Position numbers and translations under genes: made by a program. 64,000 nt of DNA from RUG563 sp964549135. Its GTDB lineage: Bacteria; Bacillota; Clostridia; Christensenellales; Aristaeellaceae. The notes under the pieces were generated by a model, which searched no databases, had not been told where the DNA came from, and saw only the letters and a program-made list of their open reading frames with translations. Positions 26,189 to 34,621 of this stretch are shown in pieces (the first letter of the stretch is position 1; the number at the start of each line of letters is the position of its first letter). The stretch is from the NCBI GenBank assembly GCA_964549135.1, contig CAZJUJ010000002.1, positions 1-64,000 on the forward strand, written 5' to 3'.

Positions 26189-26731
26189 ATGCCTATTACC
26201 GTTGCCATGATTGAAGAAAAGGAATTCAAGACCAAGATGCGCGGCTATGATCCCGTAGAGGTGGATGAATTCCTGGATGAAATCTGCGATGAAATGGTGG
26301 CTATGCAGGAGGAGATTGCCACCCTGCAGAGCCGGCTGAGCCAGGCCCCCCGCGCCGCCGCGCCCTATGCCCCCGTCCCCGCCCCTGCCCCTGTGCCCAA
26401 GCCCGCTCCCGCCCCCGTTCCTGCCCCGGTGCAGGCCGCGCCCGTGCAGAAGAGCGAGGAAAGCAGCGAGGCGGCCCAGCGGCTTTTGGCCCGCGCCCAG
26501 CGGGTGTATGATGAAACGGTGGCAGAGGCCAAGGCGGAGGCGGAAAAGATTCTGGGGAATGCCAACGCCCGCGCAAGCAGCGGCCTGGAGGATCTGGAGG
26601 AAGAAAAGGCCGCGCTGGAAAAGGAAGTGGAAATGCTCAAGGCTGCGGCCCGGGATTACAAGGCCCGCTTCACCCGGCTGGTGGAGGATCAGCAGCATAT
26701 TCTGCATGCCGAAACGGCGCTCTTTGAATAA
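26189..26731 (+). CDS. divIVA: DivIVA family cell-pole/septum protein
   Basis: 180 residues. The N-terminal lipid-binding segment and coiled coil (KEFKTKMRGYDPVEVDEFLD) match DivIVA. A Pro/Ala linker (about 55-85, many APVP units) is followed by a second coiled coil (about 95-170). It recognises curved membrane at poles and division sites. Last gene of the sepF cluster, with AAAGGAG before the start. Confidence 0.93.
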   Translation: MPITVAMIEEKEFKTKMRGYDPVEVDEFLDEICDEMVAMQEEIATLQSRLSQAPRAAAPYAPVPAPAPVPKPAPAPVPAPVQAAPVQKSEESSEAAQRLLARAQRVYDETVAEAKAEAEKILGNANARASSGLEDLEEEKAALEKEVEMLKAAARDYKARFTRLVEDQQHILHAETALFE

Positions 26732-26868
26732 GCTCTGCTTTGAATCGTTTGGTGCGTTCGGGTGGCTAAGCGCCGCTTTGTCCATGGCGCGCCAGGCGAT
26801 TTTTTCTTTCGCAGGCATCGCCCTGCAAGTAAAAAAGCGGCCCTGAGGCCGTGAAAGGATGAGGAAAA

Positions 26869-27744
26869 ATGCGGTATGGCGCGCTGGAGGCCGGCGGAAC
26901 CAAGATGGTGCTGGCGGTTGCGGATGAAAAAATGAATATTCTTTGCCGGGAGAGCATTCCTACCCTGGAGCCCCGGGAAACCATGGAAAAAATGATCGCC
27001 TTTTTCCGGGCGCATCCCGTGGATGCCCTGGGCATTGGCTCCTTTGGCCCGCTGGATTTGAATCCCGCCTCAGCCACCTATGGCTATATTACCAAAACGC
27101 CCAAGCTCAGCTGGTGTGATTATCCGCTGATGCCGATGTTTGAGGAGGCGCTGCAGGTGCCCTGCATGCTGGATACCGATGTGAATGCCGCCGCCCTCTG
27201 CGAGGCGGAGCTGGGCGCGGCCAAGGGGCTGAAAAGCTGCGTGTATGTAACCATCGGCACCGGCATCGGCGCAGGGGTATACTGCGAGGGCAATCTGGTG
27301 CATGGGCTGATGCATCCCGAATGGGGCCATTTCCTGCTGGCGCCCCGGGCGGATGATCCCGCGCCCCAGGGCTTCTGCCCCTATCATCAGGGCTGTCTGG
27401 AGGGCCTGGCCAGCGGCCCCGCCATCGAAAAAAGATGGGGCGTTTCTGCCCGGGAATTGCCGCCCGAGCATCCCGCCTGGGATCTGGAGGCCCATTATCT
27501 GGCCCAGATGTGCGTAACCGCGCTGATGACCGTATCCCCCCAGAAGATTATTCTGGGCGGCGGCGTCATGGGGCAGAAGCATCTTTTCCCCATGATCCAT
27601 CGGGAAACCATGCGGCTGCTGGGCGGGTATCTTTCCTGCGTAAGCGATGTATCCGATCTGATCGTGCCGCCCGCCTGCTTCCCGGATAGCGGGCTGATTG
27701 GCTCCCTGCTGCTGGCCAAAAAGGCGCTGGCGGCCCGGGCGTGA
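26869..27744 (+). CDS. ROK family sugar kinase, fructokinase-like
   Basis: 291 residues. ALEAGGTKMVLAVAD is the phosphate-binding N-terminus; GSFGPLDLN and GTGIGAGVY are the other ATP/sugar motifs. A zinc site is formed by His154, Cys170, His173 and Cys176 (EWGHFLL and FCPYHQGC). This matches the YdhR/ScrK-type ROK fructokinases. The 137-base gap before it contains a few short hairpins but no clear promoter. No sugar transporter is nearby, so substrate is inferred from family only. Confidence 0.85.
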   Translation: MRYGALEAGGTKMVLAVADEKMNILCRESIPTLEPRETMEKMIAFFRAHPVDALGIGSFGPLDLNPASATYGYITKTPKLSWCDYPLMPMFEEALQVPCMLDTDVNAAALCEAELGAAKGLKSCVYVTIGTGIGAGVYCEGNLVHGLMHPEWGHFLLAPRADDPAPQGFCPYHQGCLEGLASGPAIEKRWGVSARELPPEHPAWDLEAHYLAQMCVTALMTVSPQKIILGGGVMGQKHLFPMIHRETMRLLGGYLSCVSDVSDLIVPPACFPDSGLIGSLLLAKKALAARA

Positions 27745-27789
27745 GGCGGCGTGCCTGATTCTCCCTGCCGATAAGGAAAAGAGACAGTC

Positions 27790-28560
27790 ATGAATGTATT
27801 TGATACCCATTGCCATCTGGATGATGAAAAATTCAGTGAGGATCGGGAAGAAATCTATGCCCGGATGCGGGAAAGCGGCGTTTGCCGCTGCGTCTGCGTG
27901 GGCAGCGATCTGATGTCCTCCCGCCGGGCGCTGGATTTTGCCCATGCCCACGAAGGCGTGTTCGGGGCGGCGGGGGTGCATCCCCATGAGGCTGCCGCTG
28001 CGCCGGAGGATTATCTGGCCCGGCTGGAAACAATGCTGGCGGAGGAAAAATGCGTGGCGCTTGGGGAAATCGGGCTGGATTACTATTACGATTTCTCCCC
28101 CCGGGATGTGCAGAAGCGGGTGATGGCAGAGCAGATGGCCCTGGCCATTCGTTTGGATAAGCCGGTGATTTTTCATATCCGGGATGCGCATGGAGAAATG
28201 CTTGATTTTTTCCGGGGGCAGAAAACGCTGCCCCGGGGGATCATCCATTGCTTCTCCGGCAGCGCTGAAACCGCCCGGGAATATGCGAAAATGGGCTTTT
28301 ATCTCTCCTTCGCCGGGCCGCTGACCTTTAAAAAGGCGCCCCACCTCTGGGAGGCTGCCAAGGCCGCCCCGCTGGAACGGCTGCTGGTGGAAACGGATAG
28401 CCCCTATCTCGCTCCCGAGCCCCGGCGCGGCCGCCGCAACGAACCGGCAAATACGGTGTATGTGCTGAAAAAACTGGCGGAAATCCGCCAGATCCCTCAG
28501 GAGGACATGGCCCGGATCACCTGGGACAACGCCTGCCGCATCTATGGGCTGATGAGTTAA
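27790..28560 (+). CDS. tatD: TatD family metal-dependent DNase/hydrolase
   Basis: 256 residues, TIM-barrel amidohydrolase. Metal ligands are seen in FDTHCHLDD, GEIGLDYY, HIRDAH, HCFSGS and VETDSPYLAPEP. TatD proteins have 3'-5' exonuclease activity and D-aminoacyl-tRNA hydrolase-like folds. The gene stops 8 bases before repeat locus C. Confidence 0.93.
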   Translation: MNVFDTHCHLDDEKFSEDREEIYARMRESGVCRCVCVGSDLMSSRRALDFAHAHEGVFGAAGVHPHEAAAAPEDYLARLETMLAEEKCVALGEIGLDYYYDFSPRDVQKRVMAEQMALAIRLDKPVIFHIRDAHGEMLDFFRGQKTLPRGIIHCFSGSAETAREYAKMGFYLSFAGPLTFKKAPHLWEAAKAAPLERLLVETDSPYLAPEPRRGRRNEPANTVYVLKKLAEIRQIPQEDMARITWDNACRIYGLMS

Positions 28561-28567
28561 GGGATAA

Positions 28568-28880
28568 AATATTGCGGGAGGATGCTTTTGTGTCAAAAGC
28601 ACCCTCCCGCACCCTCCCGAAAACCGGCTCTGGATGTTTCATAGGTGGATTCTGCCAGGTTGAATGCCAGATCAGCAAAAAGGAATAGCGGCAGAGAAGA
28701 AAACAGCAATGCTTCTGCACTTGGCGGGAGCATTGCTGTTTTGCTTCTTACTGCTTGTTTCCTTTTGCTTCACTGGCATTCAATTAGGTTTATCTCATCC
28801 ATGATCCATCCAGAGCCGGTTTTCGGAGGGGGCGCGGGGGAACCACTTTTGACTCAAAAGTGGTTTCCCCGCAATTATCC
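28568..28880. repeat. intergenic inverted-repeat element, locus C (most complete copy)
   Basis: About 313 bp between the convergent tatD and thioesterase genes. The two arms (about 150 bp each) are inverted copies: both read inward ATTGCGGG, terminal hairpin, CCGAAAACCGGCTCTGGATG, TTGAATGCCAG, GCAAAA(A)GGAA and AACAGCAATGC. They meet at a small central loop (about 28712-28728). The left terminal hairpin is 28574-28610, the right one 28834-28872. There is no coding potential and no target-site duplication I can recognise. It has the form of a MITE or an extended REP/BIME-type element. Confidence 0.88.
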
Positions 28881-28893
28881 TCCCCATCGTAAC

Positions 28894-29631
28894 CTATCCC
28901 TTTCTGGGCATGAGCCTGCCGCCCAGCTCGAAGTGCATTTTATCGCCCTCATAGCCCGCCACATGGTAATTCAGGCCGTTACGGGTAACACGGAGGGCGA
29001 TTTCCTGTTGGGGCAGAATTTCGGCGTGATAATTGATAAGCAGCGATTCCAGGCAATAATCCCGCATGGTATCGATCCCCAGGGCATCGCAGGCCCAATC
29101 GGCGTAGCGGGTGTTATTCACATGCTGATTGACATCCAGATCGGTATAAAAGGGCATGCGGCTGATCAATTGCTCCTCGCCGCTGACGGCATCCACCGTA
29201 GCGGGCAGGCCCATGGGCACGCTCAGATCGGAATTATCGGGGATCAGATGGGCCACCTCGCCGGGGGGCAGCATTTTCCGGGTCTGGATATCGAGCAGCG
29301 CCCAGAGCGTGCCCGCATGGCCGAGGATCCTTCCCTCCTCATTTTTGAAAAGGAAATACCGGGGGAAAAACCAGCGGCGATTGGGCATGGGAATGGTTTC
29401 CACCGTCACCCGATCCAGAATGCGGGGATATTCCTCCATATGTATTTCGCTGCGGCTGAGTACCCAGGCGGTATTTCTTTTGATCAGCACATCCCTGCCG
29501 CAGCCAAGCAGGTGGGTATGGGCGCCGGCGGCCTCCTGCATGGCCTCCAGAATGGCGCTGGGCCGCCAGGTTCCCTGAAAATCGCAATGGCAGGTGCGCA
29601 GGATCAAATCCTCCTGATAGGTTTTGAGCAT
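28894..29631 (-). CDS. acyl-ACP thioesterase
   Basis: 245 residues, double hot-dog fold. YQEDLILRTCHCDFQGTWRP begins the first hot-dog and LDVNQHVNNTRYADWACDAL in the second contains the Asn/His catalytic motif of FatA-type bacterial acyl-ACP thioesterases. It would release free fatty acids from acyl carrier protein. Start ATG at 29631 is preceded by AAAGGAGG and its own promoter. It is monocistronic and is flanked by repeat locus C on the 3' side. Confidence 0.9.
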   Translation of the reverse strand: MLKTYQEDLILRTCHCDFQGTWRPSAILEAMQEAAGAHTHLLGCGRDVLIKRNTAWVLSRSEIHMEEYPRILDRVTVETIPMPNRRWFFPRYFLFKNEEGRILGHAGTLWALLDIQTRKMLPPGEVAHLIPDNSDLSVPMGLPATVDAVSGEEQLISRMPFYTDLDVNQHVNNTRYADWACDALGIDTMRDYCLESLLINYHAEILPQQEIALRVTRNGLNYHVAGYEGDKMHFELGGRLMPRKG

Positions 29632-29660
29632 GATGAAGCCTCCTTTGCTTGCGCGCCTTT

Positions 29661-29689
29661 ATTGTATCGCGGAGGGCTGTATTTTTCAA
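29661..29689 (-). promoter_or_regulatory. thioesterase promoter
   Basis: Minus-strand TTGAAA (29684-29689), 17-base spacer, TACAAT (29661-29666), 30 bases from the start codon. Confidence 0.7.
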
Positions 29690-29790
29690 GGGCCGCCCTT
29701 TTTCTGCCATGCTTCCGGGGAAAGGCAGGGACTGATGCAAAAAACGATTTTAGATCCGACGAAATACTTTTCTATTTTTTTTATGTGTGG

Positions 29791-29796
29791 TATAAT
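29791..29796 (+). promoter_or_regulatory. mnmG promoter -10 element
   Basis: TATAAT 45 bases before the mnmG ATG, in an A/T-rich patch. The -35 region is a poor match, so only the -10 is called. Confidence 0.5.
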
Positions 29797-29840
29797 GCCG
29801 TTTGGCAAGGCGCGGCCTGCCTGAATGGAGGAGAGAAGCT

Positions 29841-31610
29841 ATGGCGGATCTTGTGGTAATCGGCGGGGGCCATGCGGGCTGCGAGGCGGCGCTTTGCGGC
29901 GCGCGCATGGGGCTTGATACCCTGCTTCTGACGCTGAATATGGAATCGGTGGCGCTGATGCCCTGCAATCCCTCCATCGGCGGCACGGGCAAGGGCCATC
30001 TGGTGCGGGAGGTAGACGCCCTGGGCGGCGAAATGGGGCTGGCGGCGGATGCGGTAACGCTCCAGAGCCGCATGCTCAATACCGGCAAGGGCCCCGCCGT
30101 TCATTCCCTGCGGGTGCAGGCGGATAAGCGCGCCTATCAGCTGCGCATGCTTAAGACCCTCTTTGCCCAGCAGGGGCTGACCCTGCGGCAGGGGGAGGCC
30201 TCTGAGATTCTGGTGAAAAACGGGAAGGTCTGCGGCGTCAAGACCCTGACGGGGGATATTATTCCCTGCCGGGCGGTGGTGGTATGCACCGGTGTATACC
30301 TCAAAAGCCGCATCATTATCGGCGAGGCGGAATGGGCCGCCGGGCCCCAGGGCCTGATGCCCGCCAATTTTCTTTCGGCAAATCTAAGAGATCTGGGCTT
30401 TGAGCTTCGCCGCTTCAAGACCGGAACCCCCGCCCGGGTGGCGGAAAACAGCATTGATTTTGAGAAGATGACGCCCCAGCCCGGGGATGAGCCGCCCACG
30501 CCCTTCTCCTTCCTGACCGATGGCGGCGTAAGGAACAAGGTGAATTGCTATCTCACCTGGACGAACGAAAAAACCCACGAAATTATCCGGCAGAATCTGC
30601 ATCGCGCCCCCATGTTTACCGGCTCCATCAGCGGCACCGGGGCCCGCTATTGCCCCTCCATCGAAACCAAGGTGACCCGCTTTGCCGATAAGGATCGGCA
30701 TCAGATTTTTCTGGAGCCGGAGGGGGAGGGCTATCCCGAATGGTATGTGCAGGGCATGAGTTCCTCCATGCCGGAGGATGTGCAATGGGAAATGTACCGC
30801 TCCATTCCCGGCCTGGAAAGATGCGTTCTGACCCGCCTGGCCTATGCCATTGAATATGACTGCATCGATCCTTTGGCCCTAACCCCCTGTCTGGGGGCGC
30901 GGCAGATCCCGGGCTTGTATCTGGCCGGGCAGATCAACGGCACCTCGGGCTATGAGGAGGCGGCCGCCCAGGGCATTTATGCCGCCATCAATGCCGCCCT
31001 TTACTGCCGGGAGAAGGAGCCCTTCCTGCTGACCCGGGATCAGGCCTATATCGGCGTGCTGGCTGATGATCTGACCACCAAGGGCACGGATGAGCCCTAC
31101 CGGATGATGACCAGCCGGGCCGAGCATCGCCTCTTTCTGCGGCAGGATAATGCCGATCTGCGGCTGACCTTCCGGGCACGGGAGCTGGGGCTGATCAGCG
31201 ATGAAAGGCTGCGCCGGGCCGAGCAGAAGGAGCGGGAAACGGCGGAATTGATCCGCCGCCTGGAGGAAAACGGCATGGCGCGGGCGCTGAAAAAGCCGGA
31301 AAGCAGGCTGGAATTGCCTGCGAGCTGGGAATACAGCCGGGGCGCGGCCGAGCAGGCGGAAATCCAGATCAAATACGAGGGCTATCTGCAGAAGGCCATG
31401 GCCCAGATTCGGCAGGCCCGGGCCATGGAGGAGGCGCTGCTCCCCCCGGATATCGATTATTCGGCCATGGATGCCCTGCGGCTGGAGGCGCGGCAGAAGC
31501 TCTCCGCCCAGCGCCCTGTCTCTCTGGGCCAGGCCTCCCGCATCCCCGGCGTATCCCCGGCGGATATTGCCGTGCTGATGGTATGGCTGAAGCGGAGAAA
31601 CGAGCAGTAA
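29841..31610 (+). CDS. mnmG: tRNA uridine-5-carboxymethylaminomethyl modification enzyme MnmG
   Basis: 589 residues, slightly short of the usual 620-630. The FAD motif VIGGGHAGCEAALCGARMG, CNPSIGGTGKGHLVREVDALGG, and QINGTSGYEEAAAQG are intact. Its partner MnmE, with which it modifies wobble uridine 34, and the usual neighbours rsmG and parAB are not in the window. Start ATG at 29841 after GGAGGAGAG; an in-frame upstream start at 29802 is less likely because it precedes that site. A strong terminator follows. Confidence 0.95.
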   Translation: MADLVVIGGGHAGCEAALCGARMGLDTLLLTLNMESVALMPCNPSIGGTGKGHLVREVDALGGEMGLAADAVTLQSRMLNTGKGPAVHSLRVQADKRAYQLRMLKTLFAQQGLTLRQGEASEILVKNGKVCGVKTLTGDIIPCRAVVVCTGVYLKSRIIIGEAEWAAGPQGLMPANFLSANLRDLGFELRRFKTGTPARVAENSIDFEKMTPQPGDEPPTPFSFLTDGGVRNKVNCYLTWTNEKTHEIIRQNLHRAPMFTGSISGTGARYCPSIETKVTRFADKDRHQIFLEPEGEGYPEWYVQGMSSSMPEDVQWEMYRSIPGLERCVLTRLAYAIEYDCIDPLALTPCLGARQIPGLYLAGQINGTSGYEEAAAQGIYAAINAALYCREKEPFLLTRDQAYIGVLADDLTTKGTDEPYRMMTSRAEHRLFLRQDNADLRLTFRARELGLISDERLRRAEQKERETAELIRRLEENGMARALKKPESRLELPASWEYSRGAAEQAEIQIKYEGYLQKAMAQIRQARAMEEALLPPDIDYSAMDALRLEARQKLSAQRPVSLGQASRIPGVSPADIAVLMVWLKRRNEQ

Positions 31611-31660
31611 GCACGGCGAGGCGGCTCTTTGCCGCTTTGCCCTGAACGCATTTCATCATA

Positions 31661-31705
31661 AAAAATCCCTTTGCCGCATGCAGGAAAGCGGTAAAGGGAT
31701 TTTTT
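31661..31705. terminator. bidirectional terminator between mnmG and the potD-like gene
   Basis: AAAAATCCCTTTGCCGC (31661-31677) pairs with GCGGTAAAGGGATTTTT (about 31689-31705). It has A/T tracts on both sides and so can serve both convergent genes. Confidence 0.9.
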
Positions 31706-31729
31706 GCATTTTTCGGGCGGGCGCTGGGC

Positions 31730-32773
31730 TTATTTCCCCAGCAGCTTGAAATCCGTCCAGATATTCTGGAATTTGGTTTCGTATTCGCCCACATCCATAA
31801 TGAATTCCGCATTTTCAAGCAGCGCATCGGGCACATGGATGGCGGGGTTGGTCTGCAGGGCCTCGGGGATATATTCGTAGGCCGCCTGCACGGGGCAGAC
31901 AAAGAGCTGCGCTTCGGCCACCTGGGCGGCAATCGCGGGCTGCAGCAGGAAATCCAGGAAGCGATGGGCGTTTTCGGGGTGCGGGGCATTGGCGGGAATG
32001 AAGGCGGCGTCAATGCCAAAGCCCACGCCCTCCTTGGGATAAACAATCCTGAGATCGGGGTTTTCCTCCAGCGCCATGACGGCGTAGGGGGTGAACATAT
32101 ACGCTACCGCGCATTCCCCGGAAAGCAGATCCACATAGGGCGTATCGGAATTGAAGGCGCGGATATTGGGGCGCAGGGCGGCCAGCCGCTCGGCGGCCTG
32201 GGCCAGCAGCGCGTCATCCGTCACATTGAAGGATTGGCCCATGGTTTTCAGCGTAATGCCCACGATATTCCGGGCATCATCCATGACCACCACGCTGTCC
32301 CGCAGGGATTCATCCCACAGGCTCTCATAGCCCGTGATTTCAATATCCACATAATCGGGATTGTAGACGATCAGGGGCGTGCCGGCAACATAGGGAATGG
32401 TATATTCATTGTCGGGATCAAAATACTGGTTCAGCATGGCGGGGCTGAGGCCCGCGGCATGGGGAAGCAGCGAATGATCCAGCTTCTGGAGGAGCCCGGC
32501 CTTCCGCGCGATATTGATGACAAAATCGCTGGCGATGATTACATCATAGGCTTCGCCCGAAAGCTGCAGCTTGGCCAGCATGCTCTCATTGCTGTCAAAG
32601 GTGGCGTAGCGGATCTGGATGCCGGTGGCCTGCTCAAAATCCGCAATGGTCTGATCATCCACATACAATTCCCAGGTGAAGAGATTAAGCACCTTTTCCT
32701 CCTCCGCCAGGGAAACGGCAGGCAGGGAAAGGAGAAGGCAGAGAAACAGAATCAGCAGCTTCTTCATCGGCAT
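31730..32773 (-). CDS. PotD-like polyamine ABC transporter substrate-binding protein, no transporter genes nearby
   Basis: 347 residues. The signal peptide (about 1-23, KKLLILFLCLLLSLPAVSLA) ends in a type I cleavage site, not a lipobox Cys. The mature part has LNLFTWELYVDD, YDVIIASDFVI, IPYVAGTPLIVYNPDYVD and ENAHRFLDFLLQP, as in spermidine/putrescine binding proteins. No ATPase or permease genes accompany it, and Gram-positive binding proteins are usually lipoproteins, so how it is retained is unclear. ATG at 32773 or, six bases inside, 32767. Confidence 0.85.
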   Translation of the reverse strand: MPMKKLLILFLCLLLSLPAVSLAEEEKVLNLFTWELYVDDQTIADFEQATGIQIRYATFDSNESMLAKLQLSGEAYDVIIASDFVINIARKAGLLQKLDHSLLPHAAGLSPAMLNQYFDPDNEYTIPYVAGTPLIVYNPDYVDIEITGYESLWDESLRDSVVVMDDARNIVGITLKTMGQSFNVTDDALLAQAAERLAALRPNIRAFNSDTPYVDLLSGECAVAYMFTPYAVMALEENPDLRIVYPKEGVGFGIDAAFIPANAPHPENAHRFLDFLLQPAIAAQVAEAQLFVCPVQAAYEYIPEALQTNPAIHVPDALLENAEFIMDVGEYETKFQNIWTDFKLLGK

Positions 32774-32802
32774 AAGCCCTCCTTAAAGAATGGTTTGCGT
32801 TC

Positions 32803-32831
32803 ACTATATACCACATTTTCTTCCATTTCAA
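32803..32831 (-). promoter_or_regulatory. promoter of the potD-like gene
   Basis: Minus-strand TTGAAA (32826-32831), 17-base spacer, TATAGT (32803-32808), 30 bases before the ATG. Confidence 0.65.
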
Positions 32832-32922
32832 GCACCTGAGAAAAAAAGAAATGAAAAAATACATTGGAGGGGCCGGCGGTCCGGGGGCGCCCTTTGCCGC
32901 CCGGGGAAAATCATTGGGCACG

Positions 32923-32951
32923 TTGACAAATTCCCCGGGCTGATCTACAAT
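32923..32951 (+). promoter_or_regulatory. promoter of the VanW gene
   Basis: TTGACA (32923-32928), 17-base spacer, TACAAT (32946-32951), 42 bases before the GTG start. Confidence 0.8.
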
Positions 32952-32992
32952 AGGGTAAAATCAGGTATGTTTGCGCGAAGGGAGGAAGGATC

Positions 32993-34603
32993 GTGCCGCG
33001 CACCCAGCATCAGCAGGAGCAGTTCCGGGCCGCTTATCCGGAGGAAAGCCAGCAGGAGATGGTTCCCCGCACCCAGGATGATTGGGCCGCCTATCCGGAT
33101 ATGGTGTATCAGGCCCGTCCGCAGCAGCTGCCTCCCCGCCCTGCGCCCCAGCGGCAGGGCGCCTGGGCCCAGGGCAGTCCTCCCCGCAAGCCGCGGAATA
33201 CGGCGCTCTGGGCCTTTATTGCGCTGCTCTGCGCGGTGCTTTTATGCCTGATGGGTTATTTTGCGGTATCGCTTTATCAGGAATATCCTCTCTTTCGGCA
33301 GAAGGCCGCCATCGTGGCCCAGGATACCTTTGCCCAGGGGGTCTTGGTGGATGGGGTGCATATCGGCGGCATGACCCGGCAGCAGGCGGAGGATACCCTG
33401 AAAAGAGAAAGCGCTCAGGGGAAAAACGGGCTGCATATTACCCTGCAGGTGGACGGGCGCACCTGGATTCTGACCGAAAATGAATTGCCCTTTGAGAGGA
33501 ATCTTGCCTCCGTCCTGGATACGGCCTACGCCATCGGGCGGCAGGGAACCCCCGAAACCCTGCAATCCGGCATCACGCCCTTTGAATATCGCTATCAGCA
33601 TCTGTATCATACCGCCAGCACCCCGGCCTATCTGTATACCCAGGTGACCTTTGATCAGGCCAAGCTAAGGGAATTGGTGGGCATTATCGAGGGCAATATC
33701 AACCGGGAGGCCGTGGATGCCCAGGTGGCCACCTTTGATTTTGTCAATCGCCAGTTCACCTTTACCGAGGATGTGCAGGGCGCGTATCTGGATGGGGAGG
33801 CATTGTATCAGCGTCTGCTGTCTGCCCTGAATAACAAGGAGTATCAGGCGGTGATTTCTGTTGAATCCACCCCCATTCTGCCCAGGGTGACCCGGGTGGA
33901 GCTGATGAATTCCTTCTCGCTGATTTCCTCCTTTACCACTACAACCACCAGCGATGCCAGCCGCAATAACAATATCAATCTTTCCTGCCAGGCCATTAAC
34001 GGCACGGCCCTTATGCCGGGGGAGAGCTTTTCCTTCAATACCGCCACCGGCCAGCGCACGGCGGAAAAGGGCTATCTGCCCGCCGCCGCCATTGCGGGGG
34101 GCACCACCGTGGATGAGGTGGGGGGCGGCGTATGCCAGACCTCGGGCACGCTCTTTAACGCGGCGGTTATGGCGGATATGACCATCCTGACCCGCTCGCC
34201 CCATGCCTGGCCCAGCAATTATGTGGATAAGGGCAGGGATGCCACCGTCAACTGGCCCAATCTGGATTTTGTCTTCCGCAATGACCGCACTACGCCCATC
34301 TTCATCGTGGCCTATTATCAGCAGCGGAAATGCACCGTGGAAATCTATGGCGCATCCCTGGGGGCGGGAATCAGCATCGATATGGCCACCAAAACCATTT
34401 CCACCACCAATCCGCCCCAGGAGCCGCTCTATGAGCAGAATCCCAGCCTGGAGCCCGGCACCATCCAGGAAAAGAAAAAGGCGCGCACGGGCTATGTGGT
34501 GGAAACCTACAAGATTTACAAAAAGAACGGCGTGGAATACAAGCGGGAATTGCTCTGTACCTCCACCTACAAAATGATTCAGCAGGTGATTGAATTCAAC
34601 TGA
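32993..34603 (+). CDS. VanW family membrane protein with peptidoglycan-binding-like domain
   Basis: 536 residues, GTG start 2 bases after GGAGGAAGGA. A Q/P-rich cytoplasmic tail (1-60) is followed by one membrane helix (about 64-88). The external region has a domain with GVLVDGVHIGGMTRQQAEDTL (PG_binding_4-like, about 112-240). The VanW domain (about 310-440) has LMPGESFSFNTATGQRT and GGGVCQTSGTLFNAAVMA with the conserved Cys. A C-terminal strand-rich region resembles G5. VanW proteins occur near glycopeptide-resistance loci but most, like this one, are general envelope proteins of unknown activity. No van genes are near. Confidence 0.85.
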   Translation: MPRTQHQQEQFRAAYPEESQQEMVPRTQDDWAAYPDMVYQARPQQLPPRPAPQRQGAWAQGSPPRKPRNTALWAFIALLCAVLLCLMGYFAVSLYQEYPLFRQKAAIVAQDTFAQGVLVDGVHIGGMTRQQAEDTLKRESAQGKNGLHITLQVDGRTWILTENELPFERNLASVLDTAYAIGRQGTPETLQSGITPFEYRYQHLYHTASTPAYLYTQVTFDQAKLRELVGIIEGNINREAVDAQVATFDFVNRQFTFTEDVQGAYLDGEALYQRLLSALNNKEYQAVISVESTPILPRVTRVELMNSFSLISSFTTTTTSDASRNNNINLSCQAINGTALMPGESFSFNTATGQRTAEKGYLPAAAIAGGTTVDEVGGGVCQTSGTLFNAAVMADMTILTRSPHAWPSNYVDKGRDATVNWPNLDFVFRNDRTTPIFIVAYYQQRKCTVEIYGASLGAGISIDMATKTISTTNPPQEPLYEQNPSLEPGTIQEKKKARTGYVVETYKIYKKNGVEYKRELLCTSTYKMIQQVIEFN

Positions 34604-34621
34604 CGAAAGGGGGCGCTTTTC

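Noticed and set aside
26732..26868. Possible riboswitch or tRNA between divIVA and the ROK kinase gene
   Set aside because: Only short GC hairpins (for example CGGCC-CTGA-GGCCG) are present; no tRNA fold, T-box or recognised aptamer could be drawn.
32993..34603. Vancomycin resistance locus
   Set aside because: VanW-domain proteins are widespread envelope proteins; no vanHAX, vanS or vanR genes are near.
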